Below, one piece after another: positions 10,362 to 20,935 of a stretch of DNA of 64,000 nt. The stretch's first letter is position 1; every line of letters starts with the position of its first letter. The notes below the pieces were generated by a model. It searched no databases, was not told where the DNA came from, and worked only from the letters and a program-made list of their open reading frames with translations. This DNA is from Ctenosaura bakeri (taxonomy: Eukaryota > Chordata > Lepidosauria > Squamata > Iguanidae): contig CAOLHI010001311.1 of the NCBI GenBank assembly GCA_948474755.1, forward strand, positions 62,001 through 126,000. The letters run 5' to 3'. Position numbers and translations under genes: made by a program.

Positions 10362-10398
10362 TTCTTAGTGTTTTGTGTCAAAAATCCATTTTCCTTCT

Positions 10399-10419
10399 GC
10401 TCTCTCTCTCTCTCTCTCC
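10399..10419. repeat. (CT)n microsatellite
   Basis: About nine CT units inside the SPIN-like element. Confidence 0.9.
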
Positions 10420-10936
10420 TTCTCCATTTTCCTGCTTTGTCCTTAGCTTACTTTCACTGCTGTAAACTGAGTTCAGAGTCCACAAATAATTGATCTTCGT
10501 TGTGCTCTTGCAAAGACTGCCCCGAGAATTTCTGATCTGGTGAGAAAGAAGCAATCTCAACCTTCGCGCTGACATTGGCTTTTTACACATACTGTCGCAA
10601 AATGTAGCAATGTAGTTTACTGTTGTTATATTAAGACTGTTACCCATGCTACACCATACTTCAAGACAAAATTTCACTTATTTATACTTAGAAATAAATA
10701 TTTCACAATATATAATTACATATTGTTTTTGTGATTAATCACTATGCTTTAATTATGTTCAATTTGTAACAATGAAAATACATCCTGCATATCAGATATT
10801 TACATTACGATTCATGACAGTAGCAAAATTACAGTTATGAAGTAGCAATGAAAAAAATTTTATGGTTGGGGGCCACCACAACATGAGGAACTGTATTAAA
10901 GGGTCGTGGCATTAGGAAGGTTGAGAACCTTCACTG

Positions 10937-11404
10937 GCTCCACTGACCCATCTTAATCAGATTTTTTCTTTCATTTTTATAACTTCCAAAGTTAATTGAA
11001 GTTTCTTCTAAGAAAACATATTGCCAGCATAAAGCCACCAGATCTTACAATCTTGAACAGTTGCATTTCATGGCAAGAGCAAGATGTTACCCACTTGGTC
11101 TTTCCCATTCACAGTGCATTTACTGAAAAATAAATGCATATAATAGGAATTCTGGTCCCAAATGGGTAATCCTCTGCTAACTCTTTGACAGGGGAGGGAC
11201 TCCAGCCATGGTTTCCTCTGGTGAGTACTTTACTATGAAATGGTAAAAAAGATGTGCCAAGTGATCCTGCTAGAAGCCAAGTTGGGTTTACTATTACTAT
11301 AACAGCAAGCACCTACATTCACTCACAGACATAATCACTACCTAAAAGCTACCTGGCCATCTATAACTACTGATACATAGCAGACTAACATCCAGGTAGA
11401 TATA
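10937..11404. other. Unassigned DNA
   Basis: Nothing identified in this interval beyond chance ORFs. Confidence 0.6.
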
Positions 11405-11462
11405 GGTCATTTCCATTGAAAGTGGAATCGTAGCACTACAACAGGCTAGTGCGGAAATGGCC
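11405..11462. mobile_element. Miniature palindromic MITE, GGCC-ATTTCC family (internally deleted)
   Basis: It starts GGTCATTTCC and ends GCGGAAATGGCC, retaining the family core GAAAGTGGAATCGTAGCACTA. Only 58 bp remain, compared with about 180-200 bp in the longer copies. Confidence 0.6.
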
Positions 11463-14071
11463 ATGATGTTCTCCAACATGCCAAGGTTTTCCCAGGATCT
11501 TCTATACTTTTACTTTGTATATTTGGCTGCTAGCAGTCCCAAAGTTTTTAGCTTGTTTTTCTTGGTTTCAGAACTGTTTGCCATAGCCATGATGATTCAA
11601 CAGAACTGGCCCTGAAGTCCTTCATGACTCTCCAATATTTTTATTGTGGCAAATATAATATTTCCTCTTTACAAGCAGTTTGTCCAAAATCTTGTTGACA
11701 ACACAAATAGGCATAATATGAAATTATGGCTTCACGTTTCCTTTTATGGTAGTTGCAGATAGAGGTATCCAATGCCTCCATCTGCAGTGACTCCCTGCCT
11801 GTATCTTCTCCATCCTTGATGCTTGAACACTCCCTATGTCCTTTTTAATAGCCATAGATTGATGGATGGGTGGCTAGGCAACTTTGAGCTGTGTTTCTGC
11901 TGCTATACACATTAAGAAGAGGACACCCATATGGTTCCTCTGGGATCCAGCTGCAGAAACACAGACAGATGCTGCCTGGCTACCCCTGTCCTCTCCTAGC
12001 CATTGAATGCCCATAAATGGAGTCCAGGCAGCAGCAGGGAGCATGAAGGGAGAGGGGAACAAAGAGGAACAATGGCTGGCAGAAGCTTCACACTTTGCCA
12101 GGTCAATGCAGGATTTCAGTTTTTCCCCCCTCTTTCTTCAGCATGTCTTTTCTTAGAAAAGCAAGTTTGTCACCTTTTTAGCCTTATTCTTTGGTAAGTG
12201 TTTTCTTCAGTGCTCCTAGTCTTCCTATCCTAATACTGGCAAGATTGGGAACACCAAGGAATGGGGTGTCTAAGAGTAAGATGAATGGAAAAAGAGGAGG
12301 TAAGCAGAGTAAGATGGTAGAAAACAGCAACAGCACTAGCAGCAGCAGCAAAGACTAATCATGCATTTGTTGAAGTGGGTTTGACTTCATAAAAGCTTAG
12401 CCCAAATAATATGACACAAAGTCTTCTCCCCCGCCCTGCCCCACCCCGCAACAGACTAATGTGGCTGTCCTCATAGAGGTTAAAAACTATATACAGATGA
12501 TACAAAGATGAGGAAAACAGGAACAGAGACTTCATAGGAATGAGGTCATGGATGAAACAACAGCTAAGGAAATTTGATGTAAGGAACTTGACCCAGGAAA
12601 GGAAAAAGAAGAGTCTGTGGAAAGTTACATAGAAAAAGAAAAGGGCTGAAGGAAGGGGCAGACCTTGGGAAAGTTACTTTTTAAAAATATAGTTCCCAGG
12701 ATTCCTCACTAGCATGACTATGCTTGGAAGAAGAGTCTGGGAGCTATATTCCTACAAAGTAACTATTCTAAACTCTGGGAAGGAGCAGATGAATTTGGAG
12801 GCAAGGTAGTGATGACTGGAAACAATGCTGAAGGAAGCTAATGTTACCAATCATAACTAACCAAATGATTATAATGACCAATAACCACTAGTAGAAATTC
12901 AAAAGTCAACATGTTTTACCAGAGACCAGCCAAAATTTATTGGATTCTTGTCAGTATCTTTTATAATCCATCAAATGGTGTCTTGCTTCAACCTTGGGAT
13001 CACCAGGTTAATTTTATTCCTTATCCATCAGGTTCTGTCTTGGGTCTTTTTGTCCCCATTCTGCCTGCTATGTCATTCTTTGAGAGGATAGAGAACTTAT
13101 GAAAAGATGGAATGAACTGGAACTTGGAAAATCTTCTATGGTCAAGAACCCCCTCATCCTAGAATTCAACCACTACTCTCAAATTTTTTGGACTACCCCC
13201 TACATCTCACCTCCCTATTATGAGAAGTATTGAAAAAAAATTTTTTTCCCCCAAATTTAGAGCAAAACTAGCAAAAGGGGAAAGAAGTTGAGGCTGGTAC
13301 TCATGGGTCTATTCATCCCCTGTTTTATGGCTGTACTTCTCACAATTTTGAGGCTTCCACTTCAGTTGCAATAACAAGAAAAACTTCTCTGTCTGTTGTA
13401 AGAAGAGATAGCAGTATCTCAGGGAATAAAACTAACACAGATTTATTGGAACCAATAAGCTGAAATATACCTTAAGTAAGCAGATAATATCACTCTCATT
13501 GACCTTAGCTGGTGATTTGTGTCTTGGCTAGTATTACACAGCATCAGCTCTGACATCTGCCACAAATCACTCTGTTATAATTTAGTTTCTTCAATTACCA
13601 CTTTTCTCATAGTCAAATAATTTTCTATTAGGGTCTAGATGGAATATAAACACTTCCTGAACAGGGAGAAGACAGCATTGCTTTATGTCTATTCCTGTAG
13701 TAAAAATCAGAGGTCATATTTGTGAGTAATAAACATCTATTTCCTATCCACATAAGCAATTAGAGAAAGGCATCAAAATGACTGTGGTGAAAGTAACCCC
13801 TAAGGTTAGTTGTTACCCATGGGCAGCTACGGACTCACGGTCATGCAGTGGTGGCTTCTCCCACAGCTGCTCTTCAGTCCAACAAAGGTTTCTGATAGTT
13901 ATGGGACCTTATTTCAGTTCTGGGGCTCCTGTTAAATTGAGAGAAGCTGTGGGAAGATCAGCAGCAGAATCCAGAGTGGATTGATTAGCCTTGCCATGGC
14001 AAATCTACAAGCCATCCTTTTAGAAACCATTCAAGGAGAAATTAAAATTGTAAGACTATGTGAGAGACACA
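11463..14071. other. Unassigned AT-rich DNA
   Basis: No supported gene or element. Short low-complexity patches (AGCAGCAGC near 12340, C-rich near 12430) are present. The 60-68 codon ORFs at 11874-12197, 12911-13102 and 13778-13984 show no recognisable domain. Confidence 0.55.
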
Positions 14072-14251
14072 GAACATTTCCGCATGACACTCTTATAGCG
14101 TGATGATTCCACTTTCAACCTCTTATGGAATCCTGGGGTTTGTAGTTCCAGGGGGGGCTGGCTGGCCCCTCCCAAAACTGCAAACCCCAGGATTCCATAG
14201 GAGGTTGAAAGTGGAATCATTGCACTATAAGTGTGTCGTGCGGAAATGGCC
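14072..14251. mobile_element. Palindromic MITE, GGCC-ATTTCCGCA family, with ACA target duplication
   Basis: The left arm GAACATTTCCGCATGACAC pairs with the right arm GTGTCGTGCGGAAATGGCC, and the complementarity runs on through GATTCCACTTTCAACCTC / GAGGTTGAAAGTGGAATC to GGAATCCTGGGGTTTG / CAAACCCCAGGATTCC. The flanking ACA on both sides fits a 3 bp target duplication. The whole 180 bp can fold into a single hairpin. Confidence 0.8.
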
Positions 14252-16297
14252 ACAGCCGAGTAACCTTGTAGGGGGATTGGGAAGGCTGCAGAAGCATAAC
14301 TTTGGGTGGAACAGAAGATTAATCTATCACAAGGACACTTTTCTACAGTACCTTTAATCAACTCTTACCTAAATAGCAATGAGAAATCAGCGAGTCCAGT
14401 CTCAGTGACACCTACAAGGAGCTTCTGAAGCTGACCCTAGACTTCTTGTTTCAGCAGCTGGAAATTACACACACTGACACAGCTGTCTGAGGACTTGACC
14501 TTTGGTTGCCATAGGCATCAGGATCACAAACTAAAAGGCTTTCTTTATCAAGAAGATACATTTCTATCTTGGCAGTACATAGTATTGGTCAGGTACGGAA
14601 ATCAACAAAAAGTACGGAATAGGTGTGGACACAAACAGTGAGAAGCACTGATTTTGAGGCAGGAAAGTTTCAGACTTGAGGAAGAAAACTCTATATGAAG
14701 TGAACTAGAATCACAAGGCCATTTCCAGAACTGTAGATCCGCTAAGGTCATATGTGTATCTTTCCACTCTCCATGTTTAAGACTTGAGGAGTTAGATGGC
14801 AAATATGAAGAGAATTCCCACAGTCTTAAGTTTACATCAGGCCCCAAACTCCTCATCAAGGTATACCTCTGTGCTCCCATTCTGCAGAATATTGTACATG
14901 TTACAGAGCAGAAGAGCAGGAACATCTAAGAAAATTAGAGGAACAAGGATATACTTTGTTTATGACCTTCCTGAGGAAGAAAACAGTAAGGATTACAATC
15001 ACGGAAATCTTTCTGGCTTCTGGTTCATGGCCAAGGACAACATGATAATCTTTTGCCATTAACCAAGCAACCACAACACAGTACCTCTCTTTCTTACCAT
15101 TGATGCCAAATCCTTTAGGTCTGTTTTTCAAATGCTGTACTTTCTGTAAAAAAATTTCTAAATGGGGGTGGTAAGAATGCAGCCCACAGACTGCATACAC
15201 CCTCTGAACCTCAATGTTGCAGTCCACAGCTATCCCCCAAATGCTCCATCCCCAATTAATTTTTTCTAGACTGGTTTGGAAAGGCAATGCCTTCCTTCAA
15301 ACAATCCGCAGTACAAGAAATCTGGCTGCAAATGTGGCAGTTTAGCAACCCCAGGTCTGATTTCAACCAAAAATGGTGACATCATTGCTGGTGTACCATG
15401 GTGTTCCATGACATACACTGAGATATATGTGTGAAAATCCTCCCCCCATTATAAACTTAGAAATAATCACAAATGTTCTTTTCTAACAAAATACCAAAAT
15501 ATAATCAAGTGCTGCTGCTTATCAGTGTGTATCCTACCTAAGTGTTCAGTCCTGCCTGTTTCCTTTTTTTAGCTGTTTGCTTAGAGTGACAGGTATGAGG
15601 GTAAAGTCCTTTTTACATTTGATTTTCTGTCATAGCCTCTCTGGTATTAGAAGGGTTCCTGTGGTTAAGACAGAACAATTTGGTTCCACTTTGATAATTG
15701 GTGCACAGAAAGACTGTCCAAACTACAGTGGTTAGAACAACCTGACCCTGAAAGTCAGTGAAAAGATTTTCATTGACTTTGATAGGCTTTGACTCAATGA
15801 GGCTGAAAATTTCTGCCAGGGAATATGCTGTGCTAGCAACCGGGTAGGTATAAAACCATAGGCTTATGCTTATTGATTTTGCATCCTGGAGTACTCGGAA
15901 GACCAGTAATCAATACAAAGCTACATGCTGGTCATCTAACATTTTCCCAATATCTTCCAACATGCATCTGATTAATTTTGTCACAGGTGTAGCCTCAGCT
16001 TATTTATTAAAATTCTTCTCAAAACTGATATAAATCAGCATGATAACAGCTGCTTGAGTGGTTGCTTGAGTAAAAACATGGTAGAAAATAAAATAGAGGT
16101 ATTTTCTAGTATATCAGGAATGCAGAAAGGTAATATGTGCCACTCCCAAAACTACAAACAAGGAACTACTTTTCAATCTGGTCCTGAACAGTCTTTTCAG
16201 TCTGATCCTGAGCAGGATGGCCCCCACAAAGAAAGGTGGTGAAGGGAGAAAAGGACAATCTGCTATCAATGCGGATATCCTTTCTATTTAAACTTAG
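14252..16297. other. Unassigned DNA
   Basis: No gene recognised. The minus ORFs at 14602-14925 (107 codons) and 14901-15287 (128 codons) have no motif that I know and no neighbouring splice or promoter logic, so I treat them as chance. Confidence 0.5.
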
Positions 16298-16496
16298 GGC
16301 CTTTCCACACTACACTGTTATAGTCCTATTATTCCAGTTTTAATATCCTGTGGAATTCTGGGGTTTGTAGTTACTGAGGGCAAAGAGTTCTTTGGCTGAG
16401 AATTCTAAATGCCCCTTTCTAAACTGAAAACTTCAGGATTATATAAGATGTTGAAAGTGGAATAATATCATTATAACAGTATAGCGTGGAAAGGCC
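16298..16496. mobile_element. Palindromic MITE, GGCCTTTCC family
   Basis: Termini are GGCCTTTCCACACTACACTG and AGTATAGCGTGGAAAGGCC. Inner arms contain TGGAATTCTGGGGTTTG and a decayed partner. A TTA just outside each end (16294-16296 and 16498-16500) is a possible target duplication if the element is one base longer at each end. Confidence 0.75.
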
Positions 16497-16580
16497 TTTA
16501 ATTCTCCCACAGAATCATCTGTTCCTCACTTCTTCTCAAGTTTGAAATTTACTGATTTAGAACAAGAGAAACATAGTAAT

Positions 16581-16757
16581 ATACCATATTTGCTGGTGTA
16601 TAAGACACACCTGTGTATAAGACACATCCCATTTATATACTGGTAAATGCTATTTGCTGGCATACAAGGCACACCAGTGTATACGACACACCCCACTTTC
16701 AAACAGAATTTTTTTGGGAAAAAAGTGAGTCTTATGCACCAGCAAATATAGTATATC
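16581..16757. mobile_element. MITE of the GTATAAGAC palindrome family
   Basis: It begins TACCATATTTGCTGGTGTATAA and ends in the complement CTTATGCACCAGCAAATATAG. Internal direct repeats of GTATAAGACACA occur. A second, rearranged copy lies at 25063-25487. Confidence 0.7.
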
Positions 16758-16760
16758 CCC

Positions 16761-17813
16761 TGTGTGTTGTAGGAGAAAACTGGGTTAATGCACAAGATAA
16801 AAGGGTTTAACAAACAGTTAATGACATCTAAGGAATTATACTCTTGCAGCATAGTCACCCGAAGACATTTTGGTTCCTGGGGGCTGCAGAAACCAAACAG
16901 TGCACACGCCTCAAAATTACTTCTCTCCAGTCCAGAAGTCATCTGTTTAAGGTAAGATACCTCAGTCTGTCTTATTATTGGGTCCCTCCTATGGGGCATT
17001 TGAATAGATATCCAGGAATATACTATATGCATTCACAAATGGATCCATTGCATGGGCTTCAAAAAGTGGGCTGTTCATGCTCTTCAGGAAACCTGCAAAT
17101 TTGCAGTGAAGGAGATGGGAACTCCTGTGATAATGGGGCTTCCCATTATCTAGACTTAGCTAAAGGGGGACACTTCCCTCTTCAGGTAAACCAAGGGTTA
17201 ATGAGGTGTTGGGATTAGATTACATTTTAGTGTGGGTCAGCATCATAGGTCATGTGGGTCAGCATCATAGGTCACAGGGTGAGACTTGACCAATCAAAAA
17301 GCAAAGAGGTGAGCATCTTCAAGATGCTTCCAAGGAGAAGTTATAAAACTTCTTGGGAGGCCATATGGCAGAGAGAGAATAAAGGGACAACAAAGAAACA
17401 ACAAAGGAACTGCCAGTAGCAGGCTGCAGGCCGTAGGCCTCGTCTCCTGGCTTCTTCCTTTTAGAACATCTAAGCCTAGGAACATCTGTGAGTACTAGAA
17501 ATAGTTATCTAGTCGTGTTAGGGACTTTTCTGTTATTTTGGAGGCTGGCTGATCTAAAGAATGTATCTGTGCTTTTATGTCTGTTCTTTTTGTAACTACT
17601 TGTAACTAAGCATGCCTGGGAGGGGGGAGCCTTCCATGTGTGTTATTGTCTTGTTCATTTGCATGCCTTTAATAAATACTTTCTGTAAAAACCCTGTTTC
17701 TCTCCTTCCCACGCCAACGCTAGATAGACTGGGGGAAAAGGAAGATCCTTAAGCTTAGGGATTGACATGTACTGGACAGCATCCCACTGTACTGTCCAAG
17801 TGTCCAGAATTCA
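16761..17813 (+). mobile_element. Retroviral-type LTR (single, interior lost)
   Basis: Ordered promoter signals are visible: an upstream 22 bp duplication (17231-17274), CCAAT (17290-17294), a TATA box TTATAAAA (17341-17348), a polyadenylation signal AATAAA (about 17671-17676) and a U5-like stretch ending in CA at 17813. A primer binding site follows six bases later. The 5' boundary is uncertain: TG at 16761 is the best guess but does not mirror the 3' end. No gag, pol or env reading frame is seen downstream, so this is the remnant of an old endogenous retrovirus or related LTR element with the interior deleted. Confidence 0.6.
17231..17274 (+). promoter_or_regulatory. 22 bp tandem duplication with four AGGTCA-like half-sites
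   Basis: Two copies of a 22 bp unit give GGGTCA (17234), AGGTCA (17247), GGGTCA (17256) and AGGTCA (17269). The middle pair forms AGGTCAtgtGGGTCA, a direct repeat with 3 bp spacing, the arrangement bound by VDR/RXR-type nuclear receptors. Tandem duplication in U3 upstream of TATA is typical of retroviral enhancers. Confidence 0.55.
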
Positions 17814-17818
17814 ATGGG

Positions 17819-17829
17819 TGGTGGCAGCG
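17819..17829 (+). promoter_or_regulatory. Primer binding site, tRNA-Leu-like
   Basis: TGGTGGCAGCG matches the first 11 bases expected from the complement of the 3' end of vertebrate tRNA-Leu (CGCTGCCACCA). The match then decays. Its position just after the LTR supports the LTR call and its plus orientation. Confidence 0.6.
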
Positions 17830-18169
17830 AAGATTAATTAACAGCTAAAATTAATAACAGGCTGGAATCTACATCCTAGTATCACATGGTGACATTCCAG
17901 CATCACAACTCCTGATGTATGCATTGATACCGATTTGAACAAAGCCATCTGGGCAAAAGGAATAAGGAATGTTCTTTACCATATTCATGTGTGTTTATCT
18001 CAAAAACACAATGAAGATGAAGATACACCCAACAAGCTGGACATACTAGTTACTTATGTACCAGTTACCACTTTCGAAAGTCTATAGACTGTCAATATGG
18101 ATGAAAATTAAACTTTTATTACAATAAAAATTATAAAAGTGAAAAAAAATCTGCATAGTGTGGAGAAAA
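17830..18169. other. Unassigned DNA downstream of the LTR
   Basis: Where a retroviral leader and gag would be expected, only short broken frames are seen. Confidence 0.5.
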
Positions 18170-18600
18170 TGGATTTACTAGAATTAGGGACGGAAAGAAT
18201 ATTTTAAAGTATTTGGGGGAAAAAGTCAAACAGCATTTTTCCCCCAGTGTTGAGACACCCTGATGAGAAGAATCGTGGGCTGATAACACTCTTCACAGTT
18301 TAGGACTTATTCTAAGAAAAATTTGCATGGTTGCAAAGAAAACAGTATTTTCCCTGCAAGAAAGAGCACAGAATATTATTTTCTGCACAGAAAAGGTTAA
18401 TCTCTTTCCATCCAAATCAACCATGTGTGAATTTTCTGCAGAATAACTTCCCCCTTACAGCATTTTCTGTGCAAGAAACATGATTTTTTACACAGAAAAT
18501 TACACAGAAAATATTTATACACACCTTTTCAAAGACTTATCTTGCCACAGGAAGAACATCCCTAAAATTACGCCTTGCTTCCTTCAAGTATCGAGTGAGT
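18170..18600 (+). repeat. Unnamed TTTTCTG/CAGAAAA repeat (copy 2)
   Basis: It shares CCTGATGAGAAGAATC, a following CAGTTTAGGACTTA (GGTTAGGACTTA in copy 3), a run of short palindromes such as TTTTCTGCACAGAAAA, and a terminal AAGACTTATCTTGCCACAGG block with the copy at 38590-39070, in the same order. Confidence 0.6.
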
Positions 18601-18689
18601 GAAAAGTAGAACTCAGCTTCCTTTGCTCAAGTTGAACTGTGGGAGACTCAGGACAAACTGGAATTCTCTGCATAACACAAACTTAAACT

Positions 18690-18850
18690 GGAGGATTTGT
18701 TATCATGAATTGTAGCAACAACTGCCACCTTGCATGGTTTTAAAAGGGAAATAGACAAATCCACTGAAGAGAGTTACTAGTCAAAATGACTATATAAGTT
18801 CTTCCATAACAGATGTAGTGGTTGCTGATGGCCGGAACCAATGCAATGGT
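18690..18850 (+). repeat. Possible LINE 3' UTR fragment
   Basis: GCATGGTTTTAAAAGGGAAATAG, GACAAATCCA and TTACTAGTCAAAATGACTAT are in an order I associate with a common squamate LINE 3' region. It is too short to assign. Confidence 0.3.
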
Positions 18851-18924
18851 ATTAGTCATGTTAATTAAATTATTGTGTTAATTAAAATTATGTTAATTAA
18901 GTTAACATCATATAAAACAAAATT

Positions 18925-18990
18925 TAATTATATTTTATTTTATTTTTGTCCCACTTTTCCCCTGGGATAAGAACCAAAGTACCTTCTTTT
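18925..18990 (-). repeat. SINE tail fragment, reverse
   Basis: TTTATTTTTGTCCCACTTTTCCCC is the reverse complement of the usual GGGAAAAGTGGGACAAAAATA tail. Confidence 0.4.
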
Positions 18991-20060
18991 CAACATTGTT
19001 TAGTGTAATTTCATGGTATTTTCCTGAGTATGGTATATGGAACAACACTTTCACTGCAACATACTTACCTTCCCCACCCCACTTTCGTTGGCCAGATACA
19101 GTCTCTGCATTTTGCAACATTAAAATGTAATTGTAAATGTTAACATTTTTATTTCTCAAAAGAAGGATCTATCACAAACCTTAATTAGGAATGACATACT
19201 ACCTGACCCCTAGCTTGCTAAGCAAAGATGAACAGCAGTAATCACATTCTTGGCCAGGAATCATGCCCTCATTGCCCATGTCTGATGCGCAGACATCATT
19301 CTTTGGCTTTAGCTTCATGTCCATCTGCTGAAATGGCAGAATGCCTTCCTGGGAGTCACTTGGACTCATGCCTTTAGAGCAGAGAAGCTGGGTGATTGAC
19401 TGATGGGCAACATTACAATATGTGTATCCTGTCTTCTGCAGGGACATTTCCTGGGAGCTGTTGCTATAGCTGTTTCTGCAGACAGATTCCTAAGGCCTTG
19501 TTGCAGCTGTTGGGAACTGTAAGCCAGGGGGAAGGGCCATATGTTGTAAATTGTGAAAAGGGGCACTTTCAAGTACCAGAGAGGTTGTATTGCTGTGGGT
19601 GCAGAAAAGCTCAGTACTATTTGGAGCAAAAAAAGGAAAAAATGGCCCAACATGCCAACAAAATATTATCAGCCTGTATGGAACATGCAAGACAAGAACA
19701 GCACAATTACAAATCAGAATTGGATTGATAGACATGTAGTAAGAAGTCTCCTTGCTCCCTGATGGTGGAAGTGGATGTGAATCTGTAGAAATAAAATTTT
19801 GTGAGTCTGAAAAAAACAGTTCCAGCAGTAGCAATACCCGATTCTTTCAATTTCCCCCCACCATATTCTTGTAAGACAGTTTAGGCTGAGAGAGAGTAAC
19901 TGAATCAAGATCCTTCAGTAACATGGTCACCCATGGCTTTCATGGCTGAGTAGACAACTGAAGCTGTTTTTTACCAGGCCAAGTATGGCCTCAATTGAAT
20001 GTTGTGTGCACTTTATGCTCGAAATAGTGAAAATATGCAGCAAACCTATGTGAATAGATT
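18991..20060. other. Unassigned DNA
   Basis: Overlapping short ORFs on both strands at 19366-19834 show no product that I recognise. Confidence 0.5.
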
Positions 20061-20292
20061 TTGTTGTGTACCTTCCAGTAGTTTTTGATTTATGGTGACC
20101 CTAAGGAAAACCTATCACAGGCTTTTTCTGAAAAAAAAATTTCAGAGGGATTTTCCTTTGGCTTCCTCTGAGGCAAAGAGAATGTGATTTTTCCAAGATC
20201 ATCCAGGGCGTTTCCATGGCTAAGCACTGATTCAAACCCTGGGCTCCAGAATCACTGTCCAACACTCAAACCACTACACTATGCTGGCTCTC
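20061..20292 (-). repeat. tRNA-derived SINE, near full length
   Basis: It runs from TTGTTGTGTACC through GGCTTCCTCTGAGGCAAAGAG and a B-box region (GATTCAAACCC) to CAAACCACTACACTATGCTGGC, the complement of the 5' head GCCAGCATAGTGTAGTGGTTTG. An A-box equivalent is present in the head. Confidence 0.85.
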
Positions 20293-20318
20293 TCATACAT
20301 ATTATATCTGTATGGAAG

Positions 20319-20345
20319 ATACACACACACACACACACACACACA
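20319..20345. repeat. (AC)n microsatellite
   Basis: About 13 AC units. Confidence 0.95.
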
Positions 20346-20699
20346 ATATTTTTATTTATTCCTTTATTTTTATGCCCATACAAATCTATAAAACAAGTTC
20401 ACTAAACACTATGAACATTTTAAAATAGGACAATAATATAAAAAGTAGCACAGAAAGATCTAAATGACCTGTTATTAATGAAAAGGAGCAAGTAAATATA
20501 TAAAGCACTCAAACCCTTCTAGGTGGAAAATGATAATCCTGTAGATCCATCTCCTTAATTTTTGACATCTCAAGCTATTTTGACATCTTCAAGGACTCAA
20601 AACCTGACTTCTCATAAAGCTAATATAACTAGCAGAGTAAATAATAAGCCTAGTAACAAATGTTCATCTTTTCATGAGATATATCTGACATGGTGTGAT

Positions 20700-20935
20700 G
20701 AGTAGCCCACTTGCTCCACCCCTGCCTGCACAGCCCGGCCCAGTGCTTGCCCTGCCCTCGCCAGCTGCTTGCCTTGCCCCCACTGCCCACCACTTCCCCT
20801 GGCCCCACTGCCGCTCTCCCCTACCTGCTACCACTCCCCGCACTGCCACTTGCCTTGCCCCTATTGCTGCTCGCCCCACCCCTTTGCCTTGGTTGCTGTT
20901 AAGCCTCAGTATGCCACTGCCTCTGCCAAGTGTCA
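20700..20935. repeat. C-rich degenerate minisatellite-like tract
   Basis: Irregular reiterations of CCACTGCC, CTTGCCTTGCCCC and CTGCCACTTGCC make an island of high C content in an AT-rich region. Four overlapping ORFs here on both strands are products of the biased composition. Confidence 0.65.

Larger units (their letters stand above)
7501..10936 (-). mobile_element. SPIN-like hAT transposon, reverse orientation, with composite interior
   Basis: The plus-strand left end has CAGCAGTTCTCAAC and GAGTCGCGACCCCTTTGGGGG, then CAGGGGTTGCCTAAGACCAT. The plus-strand right end has AACATGAGGAACTGTATTAA and GTTGAGAACCTTCACTG. These match the two different ends of the SPIN family as I know it (CAGTGGTTCTCAACCTTCCT and its partner). 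The last ~265 bp is nearly identical, in reverse complement, to 58044-58310. No transposase ORF is visible in 3.4 kb. The left flank is TGCTAGAG, like the CTAGAG target core of the second copy, but I cannot find a matching duplication on the right, where two extra bases also disturb the terminus. Confidence 0.85.

Noticed and set aside
7493..10944. 8 bp target duplication for the 7.5 kb SPIN-like element
   Set aside because: Left flank TGCTAGAG and right flank GCTCCACT do not match; I therefore do not claim a duplication for this copy.
16526..17032. 168-codon minus-strand ORF
   Set aside because: It runs through the GTATAAGAC MITE and into the LTR, so it crosses unrelated elements.
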